64,000 nt of DNA from Vermamoeba vermiformis (GCA_045837725.1 JBEWZL010000077.1:434001-498000); one strand, 5' to 3'; shown: positions 26,129 to 40,600, numbered from the stretch's first letter. Program-made: numbers and translations. The notes: a model not told the origin generated them from the letters alone.

Positions 26129-29100
26129 TTAATCATCCTCAGCAACAATCAACGACTCGCGATCCTTCTTTGAAGCCTTGCTACTGGCTCGCGAAAGTTT
26201 GCCGCTCTTAGCACCACCTTCTTCAGTCAACAATTTGTCCAAGAGTTCGTTCATGGCAGCACCAGTGTCAGCCTCTTCGAATTCATTGAACGCCTTGCGC
26301 AATCTCTTTTCGCTTCGTGCGATGTGTTGTTGCATGTAGCCCAAGGCGTTGGTTTTGACGTTTTCGGGCACTTCGAGTTCCATATGCATGTGAGCGGTGT
26401 GCACTCTTTCAGGGTCCTATAATCAAATACATTAACACCTATTATTATACCAATCATACATTTTCTTAAGGCCCTCGAGTAGAATATAAATATGATAAGG
26501 CCGCATATTTTGATGATATCCTAGTATGGAAAAGTACGTACCAAGAGTGAGGTATAGAAGTTTTTGATCTTGGGAATGTTGCGGTCAACAAAGTCAGCAA
26601 CTTTCTCCATGTATTGTTCCTTAGTATTGACTGAGGCCATGTTAGCCAAGTTCTGCAACACTTTAGCGATCAAGACCAATTGTCTTTGCACGACTTCGTT
26701 GGGGTTTTGTTGCAACAGGCCGTAGTATTGAGGAGCAGTAATAGCCGGGCAAATGAATCGCAAGAACAAGAAGCCTCCGACTGCCTTGTAGACGGCGTCT
26801 TCTGAACCAAATCGCATCTTGATGGCCGATTCCATGCGCACGAAAAGATCACGGAATTCCCTGAAAAATACGTTAGCCTATTTGATCTGCTAATTTTTGG
26901 CAAGTTTCATGGTACTTACGAAGGCACGTTTTGTTCGTTCTTGATAATAGCACTCAAAATCTTTTGACAGGCAAGAGCAAGTTGAATAGCGTTAGATTCA
27001 GTATCAGCATCGGGGTTGCTCAACTTGTTCGGATCGAGCTCCATTTCAATGTTCAACAAACTAGCGCCGTTTTCAGGGTCTTCGGCGACAGGCGCATCTC
27101 CGTCAACATTGGCTCCGGGACGAGAGAAAGTCGAAAGTTCGTTGATGACGGTGGCCAAAGTAAAGTACAAGTACTTAGTACCAACCATTTTAGAGTAGAA
27201 TCTAATAATAGCTATGATTAGTAACAGCTTTCTATTGTTAAAAAAGAGTAGGTGTCACGTACTTGAACATTTTGCTGGCCATAGAGTTCTGACGGAAAAT
27301 TGTGTTTTCACTGCCAGAGTTGATAATTTCAGTCTGACAGAAGTACTGCAACACTTCGGATGAAATGCCACGTGATTGGGCCAAGAAGATGACAGCACGT
27401 GCTACAGCGTCTTGTTCCGTGGGATTGGTGATATCGAACAAAGTCGACAAGAACGTACGGTCTTTGTTGAGCAAGATATCCTCCAACAATCTACAAAAAC
27501 ATTCATTAGATCTGTTAATATCAAGATAGAGGCGTATATTACGTACTTGTTATAATCTCCGTCTTTGAATTGTTCTTTGGAGTCGGTCTTAAAGGCGACT
27601 TCAACGTAGTCAGGCTCAACGACCGTGACAACAACACCTTGTCTTCTTCTTCTGCGACGAATGAAGAAGATTGTCAAGAAGACCGCACCACCTGCAATGA
27701 CGGCAGCGGCAATGACAACACCAGCAATGAGACCAGGGTTCGTTGCGGCAATGACGCTCGGGTCTGAGCATTCACCAGAACCCCAGCTGTCAGCGGCACA
27801 TTGATCGGCTGACGAGCACTTGTTGTCAGAGAAACACCAGTTACACAAGTTCTTCTGTTGACATCTGTTACAATCCCTCTCGAGACTGCAATCTGTAGGC
27901 GAATAATTAGGCATTGGTATTATATAAACTGATTGAGTTGGATCGTACCGAGATACTGGAAGTCGATGGGACCAGCAAGAATAGTGCCGCGATAGATAAT
28001 TGTCAGCGGAACAATGCCATCAACAGCTACTGAAGGAGGTGTGCAAGTGATGCTGCTGTTTGATCCCGTAAGAGCATAAGCAGGAACGCTAGCGGTACCG
28101 AATTGGCAGTAGAACGGCGAGTCAATCGTTGATTGCAGTACACTACGACGAGACTGGGTCGTGTTAGGTTGCAACTTGTCCAAGATCTCCAAGGGTCTGT
28201 TGAAGGACACTGTGATCGGCTCAGTGCCGTTCAGAGTGACAAAGGTGGGCGTGACACTGAGAGACAAGCACGAGTCCAAGAAGATGCCTTTTGAGCTGCA
28301 TCGGGCCTCACCAACACACGTCTGATCACCGACGCACCAACCGCAGCCAGTTTGAGACATGCAAGAGTCACCGCATTGCGAGATCGACGTAGGATTGCAA
28401 CCGAAGAACGAAAAGTTAAGACTTCTTCCCGTGTAGTCTGCGTTGTTGAGCAAGACACGGAGCTCAACTGTGCCAACGGTGTTGCGCGTGCTGTTGGGAG
28501 TGTAGCACTGCACAAAAGTGTCTTCTACGGTGACGACAGGCTGGTGAATATCGCCGAAAGCGCAAGACAAGAATGCAATGTTGTTTTGGAAGAAAGGACC
28601 GCCATAGATAGTCACCAAATCGCCACCTTCAATTTCACCTCCTGTAGGACGAGAACGCTCCAAAACTAAAATAAGACATTAGTTATGTGAGCAGGAGTTA
28701 GGTTAGGTCCCTCTATTTACCTGGACAGCTAGTAAGGGCAGGGAAACCTGTTGGGTTGCAATCAAGTGCGCAAGATCTAGCGCACCAGCCGCATCTAGGC
28801 TTTTCAGCAGTGAGGCACGTGTCGCAAGTAGATGAATCAGTGCATTCTTAACGAGTGGTTAGTAATCACAAACTGATTTGATATAGTGAGAACGACTTAC
28901 TGTAGTAGTAGAAAGGAACAGGATTGGTGTAGGCAGATCCGAAGACTTGGATTAAGACTGAACCTGTGCCAGTGGTCGGTGATGCCGGTGAAATACAGAA
29001 GACGTTGCTACGAGCAATGTCAACGAATGTAGCTTGTGTCACGACAACATTATTATCTGAAAAATCGTTAGTTTTCGGATCTAAGTTAGTCGGTCAGATC

Positions 29101-32100
29101 TTACTTGGCAGAGTGAAAGAGCATGTGACGTCGGATATTTGAAGGCTGTTGAATGAAGTTAAGCTGAGCGGACCATTCAAAGCAACGTTTTGGCCGCCAG
29201 AAACTTCATCACGGTTCGGCGAGGCAGTCAACAAAACTGGGTTACTCGCGTCAGTACACGGATCCAAAATTCAAGTTTTATCACTTACTAGGGCAACTCT
29301 CGACTTGAGCAATAGCTGCTGAGCATGTACTAGTATAGAGCTTGCAGCCAATGCCATTGGCTTCAGAGCTGCACCAGCGGCACTTGGGTCTCAAGACGTC
29401 ATCAACGCACGTGTTGCAAGAAGCACCCGTGCAATCTGAAGCACGAAGAATATTTAGCCTATCGATACATAACTCGTCATTATATTGAAGCCGTACCATA
29501 AATCACGTAGCTGATATCTGGGGTCAGTCTGACTGTGTTGTCTTTCCAAACACTCAACTATAAGCAAAAGTTAGTTCAGTGAAACACAAATGTAGCTAAG
29601 TAAGAACTTACTGAGTGAGTACCGAGTGTCAAAGTCGTTGGAAGGGCACATGTAACGTTCTTAGTACCGCTGTTGTACGTCGCGGTAGTAACTTCAGATG
29701 CGGTGGACAAACCGGTCGCGTCCCACGCGCAAACTAAGCTCGCGAACTGCGCACCAGCAATCAAGAAATCTCCTGATAAAGTGACAGTAGGACCGCTAGC
29801 AACATCGTCTATGTGCGTTGAAGGAGGATAGACCGCAGTAACGACTAAAAATAGCATGGATTAGCGGATGCGAGTAGTTTTGGCGCGGATCTTTAAACTT
29901 ACCAGGGCAAACGGTTAACGCAGTGCAAGTCGTAGTGTTTTTGTAATTGCAAGCGCTATTTTGGGCGCTGGAACAGAAGACGCATTCGGGTCTAGTCGCT
30001 TCGTTACAAGCCACGCAGTATTGGTTTACCGTTGCGCAATCTAATGAATGGAATTTTCTTAACTAGGCAACAAAAAATAAACATTGAATGCAGATCCGGA
30101 ATTACCATAAAACATGAACGTTGTGTTGGTCGTAGCATAAGGAGCTCCGCTGTAGTAAAGAGTAACGGGTACATTCTTATCAACGGCTCCGTTTCTTTCC
30201 GTATCAAACGTAGTCTTGTCCATTTGAGGAGATAAGCACGAGACTTGGTTGGGCGGAGTAATTGTTGCTATAAATAGATGCGTTAATTAGGCCTAATTTA
30301 ACGTGGAAAGTTACGAAATTACGTACCTGGAACTCGTCCAATAGTAGTCAAGTTAAAATCGCATTCAATTGACTCGCTGCCAGTCAGATCTGGTTGAACG
30401 TTGAACGTTACACGAGAGCCTATCGATTAAACGTCATTAATAATTATACTTTTGTCAGATTGAAGCCTTTAGACACTTACTGGTGCGAATAGATGAGCTG
30501 GCAGGTGAAAATGAATTGACCGCTAATAAAGGAATAATTAATCAATAGTTTGATGAATATACGCTTATACGTACCAGGGCAAGTTCTCAAAAGCGAGTCC
30601 GTGCAATTAACAGCAAATCTGCATCCACCAACTGACGGGCACCATCCGCAACTTGGATGTAAGGACAAACAAGATCCGCAATCCAAATTGTTATTGCAAT
30701 CTACGGATCGAGCTGTTAGTTCGCCACTTATAAAATAATAAATATTATGCTAATCATACTTATCACTTGAACAGAGGCTGTCGTATCAAAAGGCAAAAGA
30801 GCATCAACATTGTACAATCCGGCAGTCCAAGTTTTAACGGCCGGCGATAATCCCGCTAAAAAAAAGGTTAATAAAATGGTATTTGGAATATATGATAATA
30901 GTTTCTTACAAAAGCCATTCGTTGGAAGGTCGCAAACAAGTTGAAACGGAGACAATGAAAGAACGTTCGAGAATCGTGTACCGTCACCAGTCCATCTGCA
31001 GAGAGCGCTCAATCGATCAATTCCAGGAACAGGATAACTGCCGTTGAATGTAAGGTAATTTCCTCCCACCATCGCCGTACGATTTAACGAAGGCTGATAA
31101 TCGATGGGGTTTGGTCGGATTTCGGCAGAAGCTGAAAAAAAATATTAACAAAAATGTCGCTTAGTGGTCGCTAATATTCTTACCAATGCACTGTCTGATA
31201 TCGTGTTCACCAGCACCTTTCCAATCAGGACAAAAAATACTGTCGAAGCGAGTTTTGCATTTGAGCGAGGACCAGCAATAGCCGCTACAAATATTATTTT
31301 AATAATTTTATATAGTAATAATAATATAAAGAGAGTACTAACCAGTATTCTGGATCCAATTGCGTGCATTGTGCGCAAGAATAAAAAACATTATTGACCT
31401 CAGTACTGCATCCTAGTCATGATAAAGTTATTAAGAAATGATACTAACATAGCATATTAAGCTTAATACGTACTGGTATGAGTTACGATGACCAAATTGA
31501 CAGAGGCTTGCGTACGACTTGCGCCAACGAGATAAGCGTCGGTATTCGGAATGGCGTAAAGCGCTCTAATTTCAGGATAGATCAGGACAGCGGGAGAGAC
31601 GGAAAGATATTGAACTGAGCTGAATGGCTGGAGATTTCGCAGATTGACTCGAACGACCATTGCGCGGTCTGTGGCTTGAGCTGTGTCATAGAAAGTTGCG
31701 GCCCAAAAAGAAACATCGTGGCCGTAATCTAATGAGATAATTAATTAATAAGATAACTTAGATGTATAATAATGCAATTAAGGGGTACCTATTGACGCAG
31801 CAGTGAGTTTTGTACGAGGAATGAAGGAAAAGCGAGTGAATACGAAATCAGCCGGAGAAATCTCGAAAATGAGACCAATGTCTGTGCCCATAAGAACTCT
31901 AGCGCGAGTAGGATCAAAGGCAGAGCACGTGACCTAGCAATATTATGTTATATATAAAGAACAATAAAATAATTATTATCGAAAACGCACTTGACCGAAA
32001 CCAATAGTTTTGCTTTCAAAGAAAGAGGTGATTAAGCGAGTGTTGCTCGTTGGTGTCTTCCAAATACTTCCTCCAGCTCCTCCCATTAAGATCTATAGAG

Positions 32101-32982
32101 AAATACTGTTATTGACCTTTCTTTTGGATTTAGAAATGGATCGAGAACAAAAATGTTTACCAGATCGTGAGTACTATCCAAGACAATTGTTCCGATACCA
32201 CTAGCACCAAACTCAGTATTAATTGCTTGAGGAGATGCGGCACCGAAGATATCTCCTATCACAAAAGCACCTGCATCCAACGCTGCCCAAAGGTTTCCTT
32301 TGTTGTCATAAACGCATTTCTATTTTTGTTTTAGAAAAATGAACGGTTCATTTAAACTTAATGCTGAACTTACGACAATAGCAGACGAAAGGGACACTTG
32401 AAGCGAAACTGCGGTTATTTGGACGGGTGCAGCGCCAAATGCGTCAAAGATGGCTACCGACGTTGAAGTACAATAAAAACCTTCAAATATTTAGTCAATT
32501 TATTATTGTTATTCATATAGCTTGATTACTTACCACGGCCACTTGTGGAATCCACATACAAGGAAACAATTTCGTCCGCGTTTACCGAACCAATTGTTTC
32601 TATATTGCTTTGGACTTCTGTTCCAGACTTGTAAGTGTCTTGATAAACCTGCATAATGAAATAAATAATTGAGGCTATAATTAACTGCAGATGTGCGCGT
32701 ACTCTTATCAACGTTGTTCCTCCCCAAAAGCTGTATATAGTGCCATTAGATAATTCTATATAAGTAACATCATTCATTGTTTGCGAAGCCAAAGAGACAG
32801 TTGAGCCAGAACCAGTCCGTGCCTAAAAAAAATTAATATTTAGTCCTGGATCTGATTCTTGCGTTGTATTTAATCTATCTTACTAATCCAAATGGTTGTA
32901 TAATAGGATAATCTTGTCCAATTGCAAATTGCAAAAGTAAGCTAATAAAAGTAACGATCGCGAGATGCGACTTCGTGACCAT
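26129..32982 (-). CDS. Receptor with PSI/IPT ectodomain and cytoplasmic RasGAP domain (copy A)
   Basis: Large single-pass receptor of roughly 1,600-1,900 residues in many exons. The ATG at 32980-32982 opens a signal peptide (MVTKSHLAIVTFISLLLQFA). The first third (about 31460-32900) is beta-rich and propeller-like (IYSFWGGTTLIR). Seven PSI-type cysteine clusters follow, near 31200-31340, 30540-30710, 29890-30050, 29285-29440, 28720-28850, 28260-28400 and 27770-27890 (e.g. CGDSCMSQTGCGWCVGDQTC). IPT/TIG-like segments alternate with them. One helix (GLIAGVVIAAAVIAGGAVFL) and an Arg-rich stop lead to a cytoplasmic classical RasGAP: arginine finger TIFRQNSMASK (about 27265-27305) and FLRFICPAITAPQYYG (about 26720-26770). 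It would switch off Ras-family GTPases at the membrane. It is paralogous and head-to-head with the gene at 33305. Confidence 0.8.
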
Positions 32983-33304
32983 CCTCGGACCTTGATTCGT
33001 TAGCAATTATAATAATAAATACTAATATCAAGCGGGACCCCTGGTCTTATAAATAAACGCGTTGAAGATTATGATTTAATCAAATCTTTTTTCTAGACAA
33101 ACTGACATCCTGTCACCGTCCCATCACGCGTCAAAATAAATACTTTCTCGAGTCCGCAAATAAATTTAAAAGATTCTCTGTAAGTGCAACAAGAGTTGAT
33201 TAGGTGGTCGATAATTTTGCTCGTTGATTCATCGAATCCGATATCGTCCAAACCGATCCACGAAACACTCTTGTCCCAACTGCGGATTTGACATATTTAT
33301 CAAA
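32983..33304. promoter_or_regulatory. Bidirectional promoter of the RasGAP receptor pair
   Basis: 322 bp between the two start codons. It contains TATAAATAA at 33048-33056 (reads TTTATAAG on the other strand), a CTCGAG at 33147-33152 and paired ACGCGTCAAA/ACGCGTT elements. The close head-to-head placement suggests shared regulation; no binding site is proven. Confidence 0.5.
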
Positions 33305-36300
33305 ATGAAGTATTCACAGTGTATTTTTATCGCACTATGTTGTGCATCATTATGTTATTTGGCGCAAAGTCAAGATATTGGATTACCAACGGCAGGGATG
33401 AGAGTAAGTGATTTTAATCGAATCTTTGCCACCATATCGTGCACGAATATCACGTCGATGAATTAAAATTATTTGATTCATATTATTCATAATTTCACTT
33501 GCAACAAAACAAAACAAATTGGATCTATAAATAACTCCCTTTACAGTTATCACCCAAAAATTATTTGCACATACCCTTTATCTCCAAGTAATGCCTTATC
33601 GCTAATTGCACGTGTTATTAGGTCTCAAGCTATCCCACATTCCAAGGCGCCAAATCTATCAAATCCGTTCTGTCCTTCTCATTCTCAAACGGCACTCGTT
33701 TCTTCCTTTGGGGTGGCAATAAATTACATATGGTAAGCACCATGCAAATAGCATACATTTCTGTGTTGTGTACGCCAACGGTACACGCGCACATTCAAGA
33801 GCCGCAAAATTTTTATTATGTAGCCACCTCTGAATCGTAAACACCGATGGATTACATATACTCATATAATACTATAGAGCAAAGATACTCCCGATGCCGT
33901 TCCTACGGATTTATGGACCGCTCCATCTTCGTCAGACTTCATCCAGAGCATTAACTACGACGACAAACGAAGTTCAGGTAAATAACCAATTTAATTAAAT
34001 TATACAATATTATTCAAGTCGATTCGTGAGCTAGAAACACTTGGAGTAAGTTCTAACGGATTTGTTTTTTGAAATCTAGTTCTCTTCTGCACCAATGAGC
34101 GCACCTTGTGGACTTATAGCTGGCCCAACGGTCCTGCAACTCAAATTGCTTTCGACCCTGCCACTCAAACGGATCCTTTATTAGTAAGTCTCGCGCGCAG
34201 ATTCGTTCTTCAGGATCCAGTTCTGAGGCTGACTTTGTTCTAGGGATGCATCTATGATTCAACGAGAGATAATTTGTGGTTCATTGCAGGAGGAATTGCT
34301 GTTTCCAAATCGCCAGTTACGAGCAGTAAGTTGGATTCGGGATCGAGCCGTTTCGGCATTATTCGTGCCATAAGGCTTGTTTTAATAAGCATCTTCACAT
34401 AGGCGCAGGCAACACAACGGCGTTCACTACCTCTTTACCATTGAGCGGTGTCTCTTCGATTGTTCTTGACTCGCAGAATGGCAATGTATTGTGGACCTAC
34501 GGCACGGCTCAAGTTCAAATGACGCCGCTTAGCAACGCAAACTTGGACCCCTCTTTCATCTCCTCGCAGTCGTTGGGCATTGGTAACGTAAGTAACAACC
34601 ATGAGACTCGCATGCCATCGTAGAGGAGCATTTTTTGAAAGATCTGAACCAACTTTCCTTCTCGCTTAATTGTGCTCCTATACATAACTAAGCACGCTCA
34701 GAGGCCACTCTTATTAATATGGTTCTTTTATGTACAGATCTTGTCGAGCGCTTACGATCCGGTTCAACAAGTCGTCTATTTGGGAACTGACTTGGGTATT
34801 GGTATTGAAGTATTAACCGTACCGTCATTGGCATTCTCTAGATACTTCATTTTGCCCAATATGCAATACTCATCAATCACCACTGGTATGACTCACATTA
34901 TTCTTTTTTGTGGCTTCTAGAAGATTTAATTAGTTTGCTAATGCTACTTTATAGACCCCTCGCACGGAACCTCATTTTGGGCAGGCTACCAAAACACTTC
35001 CAATACTCAATTCGTTGTTAGAGTTAACGCGGATCGCTTCTCGCCTTTTTCTGCGGTTTCAGTCACTGGCACTGATAGACTTGGTCCTGCAGCTATTGTT
35101 AACAACTTGAACTCATTGTGGACACCTTTCTTCTCACCATCCAGCGCACTTTTCGCCAAAATTCAACTCACAGGTAAGTTCCGGATGCAGCAACAAAGCT
35201 GAATTTTTCCTAAACTTACGCTTTATATTTAGATTGCGGCCTTTACGTCTGCCAACAATGCCTTACAAATGACCCTCAATATTGCGGTGTTTGTTCATCA
35301 GGTCAAGTTTGCACGCTCTCATCTGCTTGTTCAGCCACCTGGCAAACTTCAGGCACGATCAGTTGTCCCGTTGCTGGTGCAGTTGTTCCGCGATCGGGCG
35401 GTACAGAAGGCGGTGATCTTATAACTATTACTGGCCAATTCTTGGACAACAACGAGCTTCTGGATGCGTCTCAAACCACGTGCACTTTTGGATCCGCTGA
35501 TCCCGTTACTGCCTCAACAGTTGCAGCTACTTTTATCCAATGCCGCTCTCCTGGTTCAACCGGTACGTAATACATTACGAAGCATTAATCAAGACGTTGC
35601 TAATAGCCAAAACTAGTCGCGGGCCAGGTCAATCTACAAGTGCGTTACAAAGGCAACAACTGGGGTTCTGCATTGAACTTCACTTATATCAGTAAGCGAC
35701 CATTAACTACGTACTATTTGAACATATTAACTAATCATTTAAAGAATGCGGTGACTTCAGCGGATGCGACGTTTGCACGCGCAATCTAGGTTGCGGTTGG
35801 TGCATGGCTAGCGGTCAATGTACTTCCTCTTCAGCGTGCAACCCCTTGTCCACATGGAGCACTGTCTGTCCTGCTATTTTGGGCATTGCTCCTGCTCAAT
35901 CTTCCATTCGTGGCAGTAAGTTTCTTAAAGTTTCAAGAACTGGCCTACGCGGAGTTTCTTATCGAATTTTGTTTTTGCAGACGTTGTCGTTCAACTTGAC
36001 GTTGTTCCGCAATTGACCAACGAAATGCAATACAGCTGCGACTTTGGATTTGGATCTGGCGCTGTTGTGCCTGCTACTTTGGTGTCTTCATCCAAGCTCT
36101 CGTGCTCGACGCCAACAATCAACTCAGCAACTTGGACAGCTATGCAAGGCAACACTAGCGCTGTGACATTAGGCGCGTACTTGACCTCCGTGTCTCTGCT
36201 TCAAGGTGGCAAATACATCACGTCCTCAGCCCCTCAAACCTTTGCCATTTATGGTAAGCTACTCGACCTCATTTTTAAAGCTTTGAACTTACCTTTCATT

Positions 36301-39300
36301 GGTAGATTGTCCCACTCAATCCAAGCACTGTGATGGATGCGGCGGTGTCGCTGGCTTCACTTTCTCCGAGTGCAAGTTCTGCTATGACTCGGCTGTCACT
36401 CAGTGTCAGTACTCCGATGGAAGTTGCACGGACTCGTCAGGCACTTGTCCCAACATTGCCTCATTGACCCCACCCAGCATGCTACAAGGAGACTCGAGTG
36501 TTACATCAGTGGCACTTAGTGGCTTGTTCTCGTTCACTGGATCTACTCCCATCACCAATCTTGTCTGCATGTGGGACGTAGAGAATACGGCTACCGCGGC
36601 CAATGCTCAAACTGCCTCGGGCATCACAGATACTTCTATCACCTGTCCTGTCCCTGCTTCGTTGCCTCTTGGCACCCATACTGTAATCCCATAATAGATG
36701 CTCTAATTGTCGCTTACTAACATTGGTACAGGTGAGTGTTTGGCGCGATGAAGGAAGTGGATCTTACTCTCGTATTACTTCGAACTCTGACTTCCTCGTC
36801 TACGGTAAGTGTTTCTATTGATAATATACTACATGGTGTCTCACATACTCCTAGATTGCTCTGCTACTGGTCCTTGTTCCTCGTGCGTGTCAGATCTCAA
36901 GCCCAAATGTTACTGGTGCAGCGCTAGCGGACAGTTATCGTGCAAACCAATCGCGGATTCATCGTGCTCGGCTAGTGCTATTACTAACAGCACTCAGTGT
37001 CCAGGTAAGTTCCGAGTTAATTAATTTTGGCGGGATTATTCCCACATCAAATCTTTTAGATTCTAGTACAAAAGTGTCAAAATTAACTTTAATTCGTCAT
37101 TAACGTCAAATCCAATCAATCTAACGCTTTTTTTCAGTCTTGACAAGTGTGACACCGGATGCTGAAGAAGTCGCCGGAGGATCTGCGCTTACTTTAAGCG
37201 GATCTAACATGAAATTGCTATCTTATTCCAATATCAAGTGCCAGTTCACCAATGACGTCGATAATTCAGTTCAATTAGTGGCGGCATCTCCTCCTGTGAA
37301 CGACAACCTTTTGCGCTGCAATGCTCCTAGCGTTAGTACTGCAGCTAACTACCACATAGACATCTTAGTTGGTACTGTGACTCACACGAATAAGATTCCT
37401 TTCATTTATTACCGTAAGTTTACTTCCACCCAGATCGAGCACGATCCGTTACAAATCTTAACTGAGCCTTATAATTCATGCCTTACAATTGATTCGCATT
37501 TTCGTTGTTATTGCGTCGTTGGAAGCTATTTTTAACTCATTTTCTATTCTAGAATGTTCTGCTGAACCTAGCTGCGCGAACTGTCTTGTTGCTCGTAACA
37601 CTCGCTGCAAATGGTGCCTTGGCTCGTGCGCGACACAATGTGCCGTGCCTACTCCTGTCACATGCCCAAGTAAGATTCAAGACTTAATTTTTCTAGCATT
37701 ACTAACGAGTTTTCTAGAAATCAACATTACGGATCCAGTCGAGTCGTACAACAAGGGCGGTCAAACCATACGTGTATATGGTGGACCGTTCGTGAGCTCA
37801 ACAAGCTTGACCTACACGTGCAACTTTGGTGGTGAATTGGGCGTTGTCACTAGTGTTTCTGACGCGCACCTTGAATGCTTGACACCGACACGTGGTGGCT
37901 TTGCTTCGTTCGAGGGTAATGTGGACTTGACTATTCTCGCCAACGGTGCGCCGTACACTGAGGACCCGTACCCCTTCAACTTCTTTGGCTGTCCTATCTT
38001 GCCTTCCGCTACTGCTTGCGGCTCTCAATGCACAGCTCGTTCTGGATGCGGCTGGTGTGTCTCGCAGTCAACGTGCACAGTCGACTTTATGTGCAACACC
38101 GAACAAGACTTCTTCATTGACAAGTGCTACAGTACGTATTAGCTTATAAGAAACCGATCCGGATCTAACTTTTTTGCCAGATGTCACTGTGACACCTAAC
38201 GTCATTCGTGCTGGCTCGAACCAAACTATCACCGTGCAGTTCAATCAGCCCTTGCCTTTCACATTCACATCTGATCCTTTCTTCGGCACGACGACCGGCA
38301 AACGCTCGATCTTGGCTAGTACTTCTACAAACCCGACGATTTCTTGCCGATTTGGCAGTGCTAGTGTTGCTGCTGTCCCGAACTTGAGCAACAACCCCGA
38401 TTCATTCACGTGTCAGTCCCCTGTCATTCTTCAAGAGGGTAACTTGCCGTTCACTGTGCTCTGGAACGGTAATCCGCTCGTCGAATCGGTCGACTTCCAA
38501 ATCACAAGTACGTATCACTTTTGACGCTACAAAGGCCGCGTATTAATCTTATTCGTTTAGACTGCGGTGGCTACAACACTGATTGCTCGCAATGTATCCA
38601 ACATCCTTACTGCAACTGGTGCTTCGAGAGCAACACGTGCTCAGAGGCAGACATTTGCGCAGCTGACAAATGGGGAGGAGCTCAATGTCCTTCAGTCATC
38701 GAAACTAATCCTCAAGCACGTGCTGGCCTCATTGCTGGTGTCGTGATTGGTGGTGTTGTGATCATTGGTGGTGTCGTCTTTTTGATCTTGTTCCTTCGTT
38801 ACCGCAAAAAGAAGCAACAGGGTCTTGTCGTCGACTTCAAAGAGCCCGATTACACCGAGGTTGCTTTCAAGAACGAAGTCACCCTGCAGTACAAGATTAC
38901 TGCTAAGGACGACTATGAGTATGTACCTAAGAGTTGTTAAATTTTTCACGTGATCCGGATCTGACTTTTGTACAGGGAGTTGGAGAACATCTTGATGAAC
39001 CGTGACCGTACCTTCCTCAAGGCTGTAGCTGCGGTGACAAGCGCTACTGAAGATGATGCTGTAAGTACAAGATACTGTTCATAGAGCCATGAGCTAACCT
39101 CGTGAAACATAGGTCTCGCGTTCTTTGACTTTCATCGCTCACAAGCGCAAGGTGGCCTCAGACATGATTCAATACTTCGCCTCCGATGAGGTTATGAAAG
39201 CTAGTAAGTAGTCTCAGTTATAATTGTCCTACTGCACACGACGCTAACTTCATTTTAGAATCCGAAAACACAATTTTCAGACAGGACAGTTTGTCCAGTA

Positions 39301-40600
39301 AGATGTTCAAGTACGTAGTAGTCACTTTCTTATACGTCAATGACTAGTATACTAACGCGTCACTCGTTCAGGTACTACTCCAAGATTGTTGGTACTCGTT
39401 ACTTGTTCTTCATGTTGGCGCGTGTCATCAACGAGTTGAACGAGTTGGCTGAAACTGCCGCAGCGGCCGAGAACAAAGAGAGTAAGTTCAATTAATTAAG
39501 CTCGAGTAGACTTATTAAGATATTAATTTTTGTTTAATAGACTTGCATGGTAGCAGCGCTAATTTGTTGTCAATGTCCGGCACCACTACGGATCCGATGT
39601 CACAAGGTACCAACGATTTGACTGCTAGTGAAGGTGGAAGCAAGAGAAAATCAACCAAGAAGAAGAGTGTCATTGTGTACGAAGGTACCGAGATTAATCG
39701 TGCCTCTGCTAGTTTGTTGAACTTCGATATGGAGGTAAGATCCAGATCTGTTTGACACGTGTCACTTTTTCCAAGTATTAATATTTTATTGTTTAGTTGG
39801 ACCCTGTCTTGCTCGAGAACAAGGAAGTCGATACTGAAGCAAACGTCTATCAGTTAGAATTGGCCTGTCAAAAGATTCTCACCGTGATCATTAACAACGA
39901 GAACAAAGTGCCTCGGTAAGTCATTTTTGAATGTCTATTGCAATAGTACAATGTATTAATATCGTTCTATCCATAGTGAGTTCCGCGAGATCTTTGTGCG
40001 TATTGAGAATGCGATCAAGTTGAAGTTTGGTAACGAGACCGCGGCTTACAAGGCAGTCGGAGGCTTCTTGTTCTTGCGATTCATTTGCCCGGCTATTACT
40101 GTGCCTCAATACTACGGCCTTATTTCTGAAATTCCTAACAAGAAGTGTCAACGTCAATTGATCTTGATCGCTAAAGTGCTGCAGAACATGGCTAACTTGG
40201 CGACTATGTCACACAAAGAGACGTTCATGAAAGACCTCGAGGGATTCATGACGAAGAACCAGCCCAAGTTCGTTGACCTTTACCAGAACTTACTCGTACG
40301 TGCATAATTATAGTGTCTTATGTGATTGTGATTAGTACTAACCTGTTTTGGTTCAAACAGAACCCCGAAAAATTGCCCGACGCCCGTGCTAGACTTTCGA
40401 TTGAAGTGCCCGAAAATGCACGATTGAACTCACTCGCGTACATGCACCAGCACATCCACCGCAGCGAAAAGAAGTTGCGCACGTACTTTGAGCACTTGGC
40501 TGAACAAGACGCTGACAAGGCGAGAGAGATGAATAAGTTGCTCGATGAGATTATGCAAAACTACGGAGAGCCGCCAAAGAAGAAGAGCGACGAGAAATAA
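33305..40600 (+). CDS. Receptor with PSI/IPT ectodomain and cytoplasmic RasGAP domain (copy B)
   Basis: Mirror-image paralogue of the gene at 26129-32982. The ATG at 33305 opens MKYSQCIFIALCCASLCYLA (signal peptide). A propeller-like N-terminal region (NGTRFFLWGGNKLHM) precedes seven PSI clusters at about 35233-35375, 35745-35875, 36305-36450, 36855-37003, 37553-37671, 37990-38133 and 38562-38694 (e.g. CIQHPYCNWCFESNTC), with IPT-like segments between. The helix RAGLIAGVVIGGVVIIGGVV lies at about 38718-38800. The cytoplasmic part is a RasGAP with finger motif TIFRQDSLSSK (about 39270-39305) and FLRFICPAITVPQYYG (about 40070-40120), ending in a Lys-rich tail. Catalytic residues look intact. 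A TGACACGTGTCA palindrome lies in one RasGAP intron. Confidence 0.8.
39753..39764. promoter_or_regulatory. Palindrome TGACACGTGTCA (intron of RasGAP receptor B)
   Basis: Fourth perfect copy, 17 bases after the donor GGTAAG and directly after AGATCCAGATCT, inside an intron between RasGAP exons. Confidence 0.55.

Noticed and set aside
26129-40600. Calling the receptor pair true plexins
   Set aside because: The GAP is contiguous with the classical FRxNSxxSK finger and FLRF-PAI motif, not the split plexin GAP with its inserted Rho-binding domain.
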